DNA of 64,000 nucleotides from Hyphomicrobium sp. Its GTDB lineage: Bacteria > Pseudomonadota > Alphaproteobacteria > Rhizobiales > Hyphomicrobiaceae. Shown here piece after piece: positions 1-8,250 of this stretch (positions are counted from its first letter, which is position 1; every line of letters begins with the position of its first letter). Below the pieces are notes generated by a model. That model searched no databases. It saw nothing but the letters and a program-made list of their open reading frames with translations, and was not told the DNA's origin. The position numbers and the translations under genes were made by a program. The stretch covers positions 434,001-498,000 of the forward strand of contig JAFWGI010000005.1 of the NCBI GenBank assembly GCA_017512425.1, written 5' to 3'.

Positions 1-10
1 ACAGCGCCCA

Positions 11-1630
11 ATGGCACTGATGGAAACGACACCGCAGACGAAGTCGCTGCAGCCACTGTTGATCCTGCTGACCTACACGCTCGTGTATTTGGCGCTCGAT
101 CACGTCAGCTACCTGAAACCGTACGGCACATTCGGCGTCACACCTTGGAACCCGCAGTCCGGATTGAGCGTGGCGCTCATTTATCTCGCGGGGCCAGCGT
201 ATGCGCCGGCCGTGCTGGCATCAGCGGCTGCTGCCGATTATTTGCTGCGCGGAGGGCCGCTTCCCTGGTTCATGGAGCTTGCGACGTCGCTGGCGCTCGG
301 CGCCGTCTATGTCGCCGCCGGCGTCGCGCTGCGGGGCATGAAGGACTTCGACTCCCGGCTCAGCGCTTCCCGCGACATCATGATTTTGATCGGCATTGCC
401 GGCACGACGGCCGCCGTATCAACCGTTCTCTACACGCTTGTCATTTCGCTTGGTGGTGAACTTGGGCGCGGCGAATTCGGGTACGTGGCCTGGCGCGGCT
501 TCATTGGCGACTTTATCGGTATTCTCGTCGTCGTACCGGCGATCTTCGTGTTGTTCGTCATGCGCCCGCTGCCGCGTATCGATCGCGACTGGATACTGCA
601 ATTGGCGGCGATCATTGCCGCGTTGATTTTGATTTTCGGTTATCGCGAAGCAACGGCGTTTCAGCTCTTCTACCTGCTTTTCCTGCCGTTGTTGTGGGTT
701 GCCATGCGCTACGGCACTGCCGGCGCTGCCGTGGCGCTGGCAGTTATACAAGTCGGTCTGGTGATCGGCTCGGAAGTGCGTTTCGGTAACGATCCAGGCC
801 TCGCCGCCATGCAGACGCTGATGATCGCGCTGGCGGTCACCGGCCTGATCGTCGGCGCAATCGTTTCGGAGCGGCAAACGGCGTCGGCCCGCATTCGCGA
901 TCAGCAAGCAGCGTTGAGTAGTGCGCTGCGTGTGCGCGCGGCTGGAGAAATTGCGGCCGCCATCGGCCACGAGATCAACCAGCCGCTGACGGCGATCAAG
1001 ACATACGCCTCAGTCGCATCGAATGCCGTGCGCACGGGCAATGAATCGCTTGCGCGCGAAGCGCTCGACAAACTGACCGTGCAGAGCGATCGCGCAGCGC
1101 GTGTCATCAAGAGTATTCGCGACCTGTTGCGGCAAGGAAGCTGCGAGCCGGCGCCGCTCGACATCGATGCGATGTTCAAAGAGTTCGTCGATCTGTTCGG
1201 CAATGATCTGGCGGCCAAGGGGGTATCCCTAACCGCGTCAATACCGGATGATTTTCCAACCGTCATGGCTGACAGAGTGCAGTTAACGCAGGCATTGCAC
1301 AACTTGGTCACGAACAGTTGCGACGCGATTCTGGATGTCAGACCTTATGGTCACATTTCGATGGTTGTGACCTGCCCAAGCAACGATCGCTTCTCGATCG
1401 CCGTTCTTGATGACGGCCCCGGATTTCCGCTGGGCTTTAATACGCTGGAGCCGAACCTATTTGTAACTACGAAGCCCGAGGGGTCCGGCATCGGCCTCAG
1501 CATCGCTCGCACCATTGCGGAAGCACATGGCGGGCGGCTTGAAATTGATACGTCAATGCGCGGCGCATGCGTCAGGATGATCTTACCGAAAACGAGAGCG
1601 ACCGATGAGCCATACAGTTTCAATTATTGA
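11..1630 (+). CDS. MASE1-domain sensor histidine kinase
   Basis: Membrane sensor kinase that should phosphorylate the response regulator encoded directly after it. Residues about 10-300 form a multi-pass hydrophobic region with the MASE1-type opening (a GVTPWNPQSGLS segment). The dimerisation/phosphoacceptor box has His320 in GHEINQPLTAIK, which is the FixL/DctB-like HEINQPL form. The ATPase domain shows an N box (LVTNSCDAI), a DDGPGF box and GSGIGLSIA near the end. The gene overlaps the next by 26 nt, so the two are translationally linked. Only ten bases precede the ATG, so an upstream start or promoter cannot be judged. The ligand is unknown. No PAS domain is visible. Confidence 0.9.
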   Translation: MALMETTPQTKSLQPLLILLTYTLVYLALDHVSYLKPYGTFGVTPWNPQSGLSVALIYLAGPAYAPAVLASAAAADYLLRGGPLPWFMELATSLALGAVYVAAGVALRGMKDFDSRLSASRDIMILIGIAGTTAAVSTVLYTLVISLGGELGRGEFGYVAWRGFIGDFIGILVVVPAIFVLFVMRPLPRIDRDWILQLAAIIAALILIFGYREATAFQLFYLLFLPLLWVAMRYGTAGAAVALAVIQVGLVIGSEVRFGNDPGLAAMQTLMIALAVTGLIVGAIVSERQTASARIRDQQAALSSALRVRAAGEIAAAIGHEINQPLTAIKTYASVASNAVRTGNESLAREALDKLTVQSDRAARVIKSIRDLLRQGSCEPAPLDIDAMFKEFVDLFGNDLAAKGVSLTASIPDDFPTVMADRVQLTQALHNLVTNSCDAILDVRPYGHISMVVTCPSNDRFSIAVLDDGPGFPLGFNTLEPNLFVTTKPEGSGIGLSIARTIAEAHGGRLEIDTSMRGACVRMILPKTRATDEPYSFNY

Positions 1631-2204
1631 TGACGATCCGGCAGTCCTGGATGCGTTGACGATGCTGATGCAAAGCCACGGCCTGACCGTGGCGCGTTTC
1701 GAGAGCGCCCAGGCGTTTCTCGAAGCTGGACAGCAGCCGGGCTGCGTCGTCTCGGACGTGCGTATGCCGGAGATGACGGGGATCGAGCTGCTGCGCAACA
1801 TGAAGCAGGATGGCGACGACCGGCCGGTCATTCTGATTACCGGTCACGGCGACATCGAAATGGCCGTGCACGCCATCAAGCTTGGCGCGCGGGAATTCAT
1901 CGAAAAGCCATTCGACAACGCGAAGCTTCTCGATTGCGTGGTCGATGCTTTGGAAGCCACGTCGACGACCCAACTCGAATCGCAGGAACGCAAGGAGCTG
2001 GCGGATCGTTTCGCTTTGCTGACGGAGCGCCAGCGCGAGACGATGCGCTGTTTGATCCGCGGTATGGCGAACAAGCAGATTGCCGCCGAGCTCGGTATCA
2101 GTCCGCGCACGGTCGAAATTCATCGCACGTGGGTTATGAATAAGATGGCCGCGAAAACTTTGGCCGATCTTGTTCGGATGGGCCTCGCGCTTGGATTGCG
2201 CTAG
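1605..2204 (+). CDS. FixJ/NarL-type two-component response regulator
   Basis: Cytoplasmic transcription regulator and partner of the overlapping MASE1 kinase. The receiver domain (residues 1-120) has the acidic cluster DDD at 9-11, phosphoacceptor Asp51 in SDVRMPEMTG, Thr79 and Lys101 in EKPFD. The C-terminal LuxR/GerE helix-turn-helix begins LTERQRETMRCL and contains NKQIAAELGISPRTVEIHR. Size (199 aa) and the HEINQPL-type partner place it in the FixJ/TodT/DctR-like group. Target genes are not evident. It ends ten bases before the convergent TetR gene, so no regulon member lies directly downstream. Confidence 0.92.
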   Translation: MSHTVSIIDDDPAVLDALTMLMQSHGLTVARFESAQAFLEAGQQPGCVVSDVRMPEMTGIELLRNMKQDGDDRPVILITGHGDIEMAVHAIKLGAREFIEKPFDNAKLLDCVVDALEATSTTQLESQERKELADRFALLTERQRETMRCLIRGMANKQIAAELGISPRTVEIHRTWVMNKMAAKTLADLVRMGLALGLR

Positions 2205-2213
2205 CGCCTGCCT

Positions 2214-2936
2214 CTAGCGTCTGGCTTTGGCGCGCAGCGCGACGCCGTCGATGAATGCGGTCACTGCGGCGTCAAAAGCGGTATCTGGGTTGAGCTTCTT
2301 AAACGCCGGTATGAACGCTTGCGTCGCCGGATAGCCGAGCGGATCGAGTGCGCGCATCTCCGCTTCTTCCATGTCATTGAGCGGCAGCAAGAGCCCCTCG
2401 ATTTCGGCCTGCGCAAAGCCGAGTACGAAAGCGTAAAATGCAAGGCCGAGGCCTGCCGCGGCAGCGTCCGGAAGGCCGGTTTTGCGCATCGCGCGGTAGA
2501 CGACCTCGCTCGAGGCATGATCGGCAGGGCCGGTTGCGTTGAAGCGGAAGTGCAAATGGAAGACGCGGGGGTGGCGGCGCGCCAACGCCCGGTAACCATT
2601 GGCGACCTTGCGCAAATCGGCGCGCCAGTCATCCGACGGCATCGGCAGATCGACGGTTTCGAGCGCGCGATCGGCGATCTGCCTAAGAAGTTCATCTTTC
2701 GAGTGAAAATGGTGCAGCACGGTCATAGGGTCGACGCCGGCGATCGCGCCGAGTTTTCGGATCGAAAATCCGGCTTCGCCTTCACTCGACAGCAGCGCAA
2801 AGGCGGCTTCCAGGAGGGCATTTCGGTCAACGCCCTTCGGCCCGCGGAGGCTGCGCGCGCGAGGTTTGGATTTCTTGACCGCTTTGCTTGACAATTCTAC
2901 ACCGTAGCCCATAACTTCTGCGCTGTAGCCTTTCAT
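2214..2936 (-). CDS. TetR/AcrR-family transcriptional regulator
   Basis: Predicted repressor. The N-terminal half has the TetR helix-turn-helix: NALLEAAFALLSSEG, then FSIRKLGAIAGVDPMTVLHHFHSKDELL (the canonical Y-HF-K-ELL segment, here LHHFHSKDELL) at roughly residues 45-85. The C-terminal 140 residues are a helical ligand domain that I do not assign to a subclass. A basic 20-30-residue tail precedes the DNA-binding domain; ATG at about 2912 is an alternative start. It is divergent from the polyamine operon and shares a 328-bp intergenic region with it, so it may regulate that operon. This is inference from position only. Confidence 0.88.
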   Translation of the reverse strand: MKGYSAEVMGYGVELSSKAVKKSKPRARSLRGPKGVDRNALLEAAFALLSSEGEAGFSIRKLGAIAGVDPMTVLHHFHSKDELLRQIADRALETVDLPMPSDDWRADLRKVANGYRALARRHPRVFHLHFRFNATGPADHASSEVVYRAMRKTGLPDAAAAGLGLAFYAFVLGFAQAEIEGLLLPLNDMEEAEMRALDPLGYPATQAFIPAFKKLNPDTAFDAAVTAFIDGVALRAKARR

Positions 2937-3264
2937 TTAGTACACCCACGCCTAACAATTGTGCAAGTGCGCATAGCTGTTGACCGCTGGAATTTACTGG
3001 TGAATGGTCAGTATCTTGGAGGATTTGACGCGTGAACGGTTTTCAACCGATTGCGGGCCGTCATGAGCAACACGCTTTAGTCTCTGCAAAGGGCGAGCGG
3101 GGAATTGCTTGCATCAGTGCATGCGCGCACCACGCCTCCATGATCTCTGGCCCAAATCGCAAATCGCAACTGCTTGAACAGTGCGCGCGCATTGGTTTCA
3201 CGCCGCCCAGCCTCTCCATGCTCGACGATGTTTTTCTTTCGTTTGACGTGCTGGAGGTTTCGCC
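2937..3264. other. Intergenic region between tetR and the polyamine operon; possible leader ORF
   Basis: Divergent control region of 328 bp. It holds the imperfect inverted repeat listed separately. A GTG-initiated frame at 3032 lies nine bases after a good GGAGG and runs 90 codons to 3304, into the start of the aminotransferase gene. Its product resembles nothing I know, so it is not called as a gene. The aminotransferase has its own ribosome site (GGAGG, about 3252). I could not identify a convincing -35/-10 pair. Confidence 0.4.
2995..3013. promoter_or_regulatory. Candidate operator for the divergent TetR regulator
   Basis: Inverted repeat TACTG-N9-CAGTA. It lies 58 bp before the tetR start and about 250 bp before the aminotransferase start. 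TetR proteins usually bind such inverted repeats next to their own gene. The arms are only five bases, so this is suggestive only. Confidence 0.25.
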
Positions 3265-4656
3265 ATGGCTCAAGAATCCGCGTCTCAACAGTTTGCCCAG
3301 CTAAAAGATCTGGACGCGCTTCATCATCTTCATCCCTTCACGACACACTCGTCGCTGAGAAGCGGTGGCGCGCGCGTCATCGTGCGCGGGGAAGGGCCGT
3401 ACATCTACGATAGCGAAGGCAAGCGCGTGCTCGATGGGATGTCGGGTCTGTGGACGACGGCCGTCGGCTATGGCCGTGAAGAACTGGCCAAAGCGGCCTA
3501 TGACCAGATGCTCGAATTGCCGTTCTACAATACGTTCTTTCGCACGACGCATCCGCCCGTCGTCGAGCTCTCGCGCAAGCTTGCGGAAATGGCGCAGGCG
3601 CCGCTCAACAATATTTTCTACGGTTCGTCGGGTTCGGAATCGAACGACACGGCGATCCGTCTGATCCGCCATTACTGGGCACTCAAGGGAGAGCCGAAGC
3701 GGCGCATCATCATCAGTCGTAAGAACGCCTATCACGGCTCGACGATTGCTGCGGGGTCGATGGGCGGCATGTCCCACGTCCACGCGCACAGCTATCCGGT
3801 CTACGACGGCTTCCGCCATATCATGGACCCGTATTGGTATGGCGAGGGCGAAGACGGCGAGAGCCTCGAAGACTTCGGTCTGCGTGCGGCGCGCGTGCTC
3901 GAAGATGAAATCCTGGCGATTGGTCCTGAGAATGTTGCAGCGTTCGCAGGCGAGCCGGTCCAGGGCGCCGGTGGCGTCAAGATTGCGCCGAAGACCTATT
4001 GGCCGGAGATCCAGCGGATCGTTGACAAGTACGGCATCCTGCTCCTCGCCGACGAAGTGATCACCGGTTTCGGCCGCATGGGGACATGGTTCGGTTCGGA
4101 TTATTACGACATTCGTCCCGATATCATCACGTTCGCGAAAGCGGCGACGTCGGGCTACATGCCGCTGAGCGGCATCTTCGTGCACGATAAAATCGTCGAC
4201 GCGCTGATGGCGCACAACGATGACTTCAATCATGGTTACACGTTCTCCGGTCATCCGGTTGCGTGCGCGGTCGCGTTGAAGAACATCGAAATCATGGAGC
4301 GCGAACGCCTCGTCGAGCGCGTCAATGAATTCGCAGCGCCCGCACTCGCGAAAATGCTGGCGAAGTTCAAGGATCATCCGCTCGTCGGCGAAGTTCGCTC
4401 CGTCGGGATGCTGGGTGCGATCGAGCTCGTTGCCGATAAGCGCAAGCGCCGTCGCTTCGCGGAGCCGGGCCGCGTCGGCTTGATGTGCCGCAATCACTTC
4501 TTCCAGAACGGCTTCATCATGCGCGCGGTCTACGACACGATGGTCACCGCGCCGCCGCTGATCTGCACGCAGGCGCACTTCGACGAAGCCGAAGCCGTCA
4601 TTCGCAAATCGCTCGATCAAACGCTCAACGACGTCGCCGGAGAGATCGCGGCATGA
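3265..4656 (+). CDS. spuC: Class III aminotransferase, putrescine (diamine):pyruvate type
   Basis: PLP enzyme predicted to move an amino group from putrescine or a related diamine to pyruvate, giving an aminoaldehyde and alanine. The 463 residues show the class III fold: GMSGLWTTAVGYG near the N-terminus, the PLP-phosphate site GSSGSESNDTA, the DEVITGFGR cofactor-Asp motif and the catalytic Lys292 in TFAKAATSGYMPLSG. The opening (LHHLHPFTTH) and overall sequence match the SpuC family rather than GabT. The start has GGAGG seven bases upstream. It overlaps puuD by four bases (ATGA), and the surrounding puu genes support the substrate class. Exact amine specificity is not provable from sequence. 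Confidence 0.85.
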   Translation: MAQESASQQFAQLKDLDALHHLHPFTTHSSLRSGGARVIVRGEGPYIYDSEGKRVLDGMSGLWTTAVGYGREELAKAAYDQMLELPFYNTFFRTTHPPVVELSRKLAEMAQAPLNNIFYGSSGSESNDTAIRLIRHYWALKGEPKRRIIISRKNAYHGSTIAAGSMGGMSHVHAHSYPVYDGFRHIMDPYWYGEGEDGESLEDFGLRAARVLEDEILAIGPENVAAFAGEPVQGAGGVKIAPKTYWPEIQRIVDKYGILLLADEVITGFGRMGTWFGSDYYDIRPDIITFAKAATSGYMPLSGIFVHDKIVDALMAHNDDFNHGYTFSGHPVACAVALKNIEIMERERLVERVNEFAAPALAKMLAKFKDHPLVGEVRSVGMLGAIELVADKRKRRRFAEPGRVGLMCRNHFFQNGFIMRAVYDTMVTAPPLICTQAHFDEAEAVIRKSLDQTLNDVAGEIAA

Positions 4657-5384
4657 GCCGTCCAATTGTTATTATACCCGCCTGCACGAAGGACATCGGC
4701 GGCCTCGATTTCGACGCGGTCGGCCGGAAATACACGGCCGCCGTTGCCGAAGTTGCCGAATGTCAGCCGCTGCTCGTGCCGGTTGGCCCGGGACTATCGG
4801 ATATCGGCGCGCTGCTCGATGTCGCCGACGGCGTCATGTTGACCGGCTCGTTGTCAAACGTCGAGCCGGTGCACTACGGCACCGAGAAAATGCTGCGTCC
4901 GGAAACGATGGACCGGGCGCGCGACGCGATCACGTTGCCGCTCGCGCGTGCTGCGATTGAAAAGCAGGTGCCGCTGATCGCGATTTGCCGCGGCTTCCAA
5001 GAGCTGAACGTCGCGCTCGGCGGGACGCTGCATCAAGCCGTGCATGACGTCGAGGGTCTGTTGGATCATCGCGAACGCGAAGGCGTCGATATGGATGAGA
5101 AGTTCGGCCCGGTGCATCCGATTACGCTCAAGGGCAAGTTGCGCGATTGGATTGGCCACGACGAGATCATGGTCAACTCACTCCATAATCAAGGAATCAA
5201 CAAGCTCTCGGACAAGCTGACGGCTGAAGCGTTCGCCAAGGACGGCGTCGTCGAAGCGGTTCGCTACAAGGGCGAGCATCCGTTCGTGTTGGGCGTGCAA
5301 TGGCATCCGGAATGGCGGGCGAAGTCAAACCCTGCCTCGGTCTCGATCTTTCGCCAATTCGGCGCAGCCGCTGGGGTAAAATAA
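4653..5384 (+). CDS. puuD: Gamma-glutamyl-gamma-aminobutyrate hydrolase
   Basis: Class I glutamine-amidotransferase-fold hydrolase that splits gamma-glutamyl-GABA into glutamate and GABA, the last step of the glutamylated putrescine route. The chosen ATG overlaps the aminotransferase stop (ATGA); the open frame continues upstream only inside that gene. The 243-residue product has nucleophile Cys112 in AICRGFQELNVALGG and the His218/Glu220 pair in VQWHPEW. Length fits PuuD (about 250 aa). It is followed four bases later by puuA, so the two are co-transcribed. Confidence 0.92.
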   Translation: MSRPIVIIPACTKDIGGLDFDAVGRKYTAAVAEVAECQPLLVPVGPGLSDIGALLDVADGVMLTGSLSNVEPVHYGTEKMLRPETMDRARDAITLPLARAAIEKQVPLIAICRGFQELNVALGGTLHQAVHDVEGLLDHREREGVDMDEKFGPVHPITLKGKLRDWIGHDEIMVNSLHNQGINKLSDKLTAEAFAKDGVVEAVRYKGEHPFVLGVQWHPEWRAKSNPASVSIFRQFGAAAGVK

Positions 5385-5388
5385 AAAA

Positions 5389-6738
5389 ATGACTGAGCAG
5401 CTGCTGACCGTCGCTGACGCCAAAGCATTTCTGGAAAAGAATCCGACCGTTCAGTGGATCGATCTGTTCCTGTTCGATCTCAACGGCGTGCCGCGCGGCA
5501 AGCGCTTGCGCCGTGGCGATCTTTTGGGCGTAGCAGAAGGCGGCATTATGCTACCGGCTTCGGTGTTCATCATGGACCCGCGCGGCAATTGCGTCGAAGA
5601 GACCGGCCGTCTTTGGGAGACCGGCGATCCCGATCGTCCCAGCCGCATTCTCGCAGGCACACTTGTGCCGGTGCCGGTCAATGGCACCACCCACGCGCAG
5701 GCCGTCATTTCTCTCGAAGGCAATGACGAGCTCGACCCGCGCGGCGTGCTGGCAAAGCAGGTCGAGCGCTTCACGAGCAAAGGCCAGACGCCGGTCTGCG
5801 CCGTCGAGCTTGAGTTCTACGTCACGCGGAAATGTCCGAACGGCGGCTTCTCGCTTGTGCCACCCGCTGGATTGTCGGACGACCCTGAGCGTCCGATGAC
5901 ATTCCAGTTCGAAGAGATGGACACGCTCGGACCGTTCATCGACGATATCTACCGCATCGGAGAGGCGCAGGGTCTTCCGGTTGACGCCGTGATGCAGGAA
6001 TCCGGTCCTGGGCAATTCGAAATCAATTTGAAGCACCGCGCCGATCCGCTGCAGGCGACGTTGGATGGATTGCTGTTAAAGCGCGCCGTCAAGGCGGCGG
6101 CGCTCGCAAACAATCTCAACGCGACCTTCATGGCGAAGCCGCACCACGACTGGTCGGGGTCGGGCATGCACATTCACGTCAGCATCATCGATAAGGACGG
6201 CAAGAATCTCTTCGCGGGCGATCCGATCTCGCCGATGTTCCGCAATGCCATCGGCGGCTTGAAAGAGACGATGGGCGACTTCATGGCGATCTGGGCGCAG
6301 TCTGCCAATGCCTATCGCCGTTATGTGCCAAAATCCTACGTTTCGATGGCGCCGCACTGGGGCTATAATAATCGCACGGTCGCGCTGCGCATTCCCGGCG
6401 GCAGCCCGAAAGCAACGCGCATCGAGCATCGCGTCGCGGGCGCCGATGCCAATCCGTATCTCGTCGTCGCGGCCATCCTTGCTGGCATGCACCACGGCAT
6501 CGCCAACAAAATCGATCCTGGCCCCGCGGCAGAAGGCAATGCCGAGGCGATCGCTGCGACGCCGTTGCCGACGGCTTGGAACTTGGCGCTCGATAAATTC
6601 TCGCAATCGCCCGTCGTGCGCGATGCGTTTGGCGCTGGCATGCAGGACGTGTTTACGCGCTTGAAGCAAACCGAGCGCGCCGAATTCGAACGTATCGTCA
6701 CGTCACTCGATCATCTTTGGTATGCACAAGTCGCTTAA
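5389..6738 (+). CDS. puuA: Gamma-glutamylputrescine synthetase (glutamine synthetase family)
   Basis: ATP-dependent ligase joining glutamate to putrescine in the first step of the Puu pathway. The 449-residue protein is a glutamine synthetase homologue: FLFDLNGVPRGKRL in the N-terminal beta-grasp part, metal/glutamate-binding motifs VELEFY and QFEINLKH, GMHIHVSI, and a C-terminal NNRTVALRIPGG plus IEHRVAGADANPYL. The form is that of the PuuA/GlnA-like group rather than assimilatory GlnA, which usually has a longer chain and an adenylylation Tyr loop. It sits between puuD and puuC. A second, divergent copy lies at 26804. Confidence 0.9.
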   Translation: MTEQLLTVADAKAFLEKNPTVQWIDLFLFDLNGVPRGKRLRRGDLLGVAEGGIMLPASVFIMDPRGNCVEETGRLWETGDPDRPSRILAGTLVPVPVNGTTHAQAVISLEGNDELDPRGVLAKQVERFTSKGQTPVCAVELEFYVTRKCPNGGFSLVPPAGLSDDPERPMTFQFEEMDTLGPFIDDIYRIGEAQGLPVDAVMQESGPGQFEINLKHRADPLQATLDGLLLKRAVKAAALANNLNATFMAKPHHDWSGSGMHIHVSIIDKDGKNLFAGDPISPMFRNAIGGLKETMGDFMAIWAQSANAYRRYVPKSYVSMAPHWGYNNRTVALRIPGGSPKATRIEHRVAGADANPYLVVAAILAGMHHGIANKIDPGPAAEGNAEAIAATPLPTAWNLALDKFSQSPVVRDAFGAGMQDVFTRLKQTERAEFERIVTSLDHLWYAQVA

Positions 6739-6749
6739 GGACACTGCCA

Positions 6750-8240
6750 ATGACATCGCTGGCTCATTTCGAAGCGATCGCCGGAGCCTTGGAGCTTCCG
6801 GGCAAGGCCGTCATCAATGGCAAGCTCGTTGCCGCGCGTTCGGGCAAGACGTTCGATAACGTCACGCCGCGCAACGGCACGATCATCAACGCGGTTGCCG
6901 AATGCGATGGTGCCGACGTCGAGGATGCGGTTTCCGCTGCGCGCCGTGCTTTTGAAGAAGGCAGCTGGCGCAAGCTGCACTACAGCCGCAAGAAGCGCAT
7001 GATGTTCGCGCTTGCTGATCTGATGGAGAAGCACGCCGAAACCTTCGCAGTTTTGGAAAGCCTCGATGTCGGCAAGCCAATCGACAATTCGTTGAAGTCG
7101 GACGTGCCAGGCTCGATCAAGACGCTGCGCTACTACGCTGAAGCGCTCGACAAGGTTTACGGCGAGGTCGGTCCGGAAACCAACGATCGCATTTCATTTG
7201 CCGTCCATGAGCCGCTCGGCGTCATCGGCATTATCGTGCCGTGGAATTTCCCGCTGCTCATGACGATGTGGAAAGTCGCCCCCGCTATTGCGATGGGCAA
7301 TTCTGTCGTCATCAAGCCGGCCGAACAATCGCCGCTGACGGCGCTGTTTCTCGGGCAGCTCGCGCTTGAAGCTGGGTTCCCGCCCGGCGTCATCAACGTC
7401 GTGCCGGGGTTTGGACAGACGGCGGGTAAGGCGCTCGCGCTGCATAACGACGTCGATATGATCGCGTTCACCGGCTCGGGCAACGTCGGCAAGCTGCTGA
7501 TGCAGTATTCCGGGCAGAGCAACCTGAAGCGCGTCAGCTTAGAACTCGGCGGCAAGTCTCCGCAGATCGTGTTTGCCGATTGCCCGGACTTAAATGCGGC
7601 CGCCGAGCACGCGGCCTGGGGCATTTTCTATAATCAGGGCGAAGTCTGCACGGCCGGTTCGCGATTGCTTGTCGAAGAAAGCATCGCCGAAGCCTTCACC
7701 GAACGGCTGCTGGACGTCGCGAAGACGATCAAGCCCGGCGATCCGCTTGAGCCGCGGACGCAGTTCGGCGCGATGGTCTCATCCGAGCAGATGCAGACGG
7801 CGCTGCGTTACATCGACAAAGCCAAGAAAGAAGGCGCAGACCTACGCCTCGGCGGAAAACGGGCACGCGAAGAAACCGGCGGCTTCTACGTCGAGCCGAC
7901 GGTGTTCGCTGGCGTCACGCCAGACGCAACGCTGTCGCGCGAAGAAGTCTTCGGGCCGGTGCTTGCGATCACGAAATTCAAAACGTCCGACGAAGCTTTG
8001 AAGCTCGCCAACGATACGGTCTACGGTCTCGCGGCAGGGCTTTGGACGCGCGACGTCAGCCTTGCGCATCGCGCCGCGCGCGAATTGAAAGCCGGGCTCG
8101 TCTGGGTCAACGGCTGGGACAGCTGCGATATCACGATGCCGTTTGGCGGCTTCAAGCAGTCGGGCTTCGGCCGCGATCGCTCGCTGCACGCCCTCCACAA
8201 GTATGCCGACCTGAAAGCCATCTCGATCACGCTACGATAA
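6750..8240 (+). CDS. puuC: Gamma-glutamyl-gamma-aminobutyraldehyde dehydrogenase
   Basis: NAD(P)-dependent aldehyde dehydrogenase oxidising gamma-glutamyl-aminobutyraldehyde to gamma-glutamyl-GABA. The ATG at 6750 is preferred: an upstream in-frame codon at 6717 lies inside puuA. The 496 residues contain the NAD-binding PWNFPLLM and FTGSGNVGK segments, general base Glu265 (LELGGKSP) and nucleophile Cys300 (GEVCTAGSRL), with KQSGFGRDRS near the C-terminus. Operon position between puuA and gabD supports PuuC. Betaine-aldehyde-type dehydrogenases are similar, so specificity is partly contextual. Confidence 0.87.
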   Translation: MTSLAHFEAIAGALELPGKAVINGKLVAARSGKTFDNVTPRNGTIINAVAECDGADVEDAVSAARRAFEEGSWRKLHYSRKKRMMFALADLMEKHAETFAVLESLDVGKPIDNSLKSDVPGSIKTLRYYAEALDKVYGEVGPETNDRISFAVHEPLGVIGIIVPWNFPLLMTMWKVAPAIAMGNSVVIKPAEQSPLTALFLGQLALEAGFPPGVINVVPGFGQTAGKALALHNDVDMIAFTGSGNVGKLLMQYSGQSNLKRVSLELGGKSPQIVFADCPDLNAAAEHAAWGIFYNQGEVCTAGSRLLVEESIAEAFTERLLDVAKTIKPGDPLEPRTQFGAMVSSEQMQTALRYIDKAKKEGADLRLGGKRAREETGGFYVEPTVFAGVTPDATLSREEVFGPVLAITKFKTSDEALKLANDTVYGLAAGLWTRDVSLAHRAARELKAGLVWVNGWDSCDITMPFGGFKQSGFGRDRSLHALHKYADLKAISITLR

Positions 8241-8250
8241 AGGAAGACAC

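Noticed and set aside
3301..4665. Long minus-strand open frame (454 codons) opposite the aminotransferase gene
   Set aside because: It is an antisense shadow caused by GC-rich third positions. The plus-strand frame has a full set of class III aminotransferase motifs, and the minus frame has no recognisable domain.
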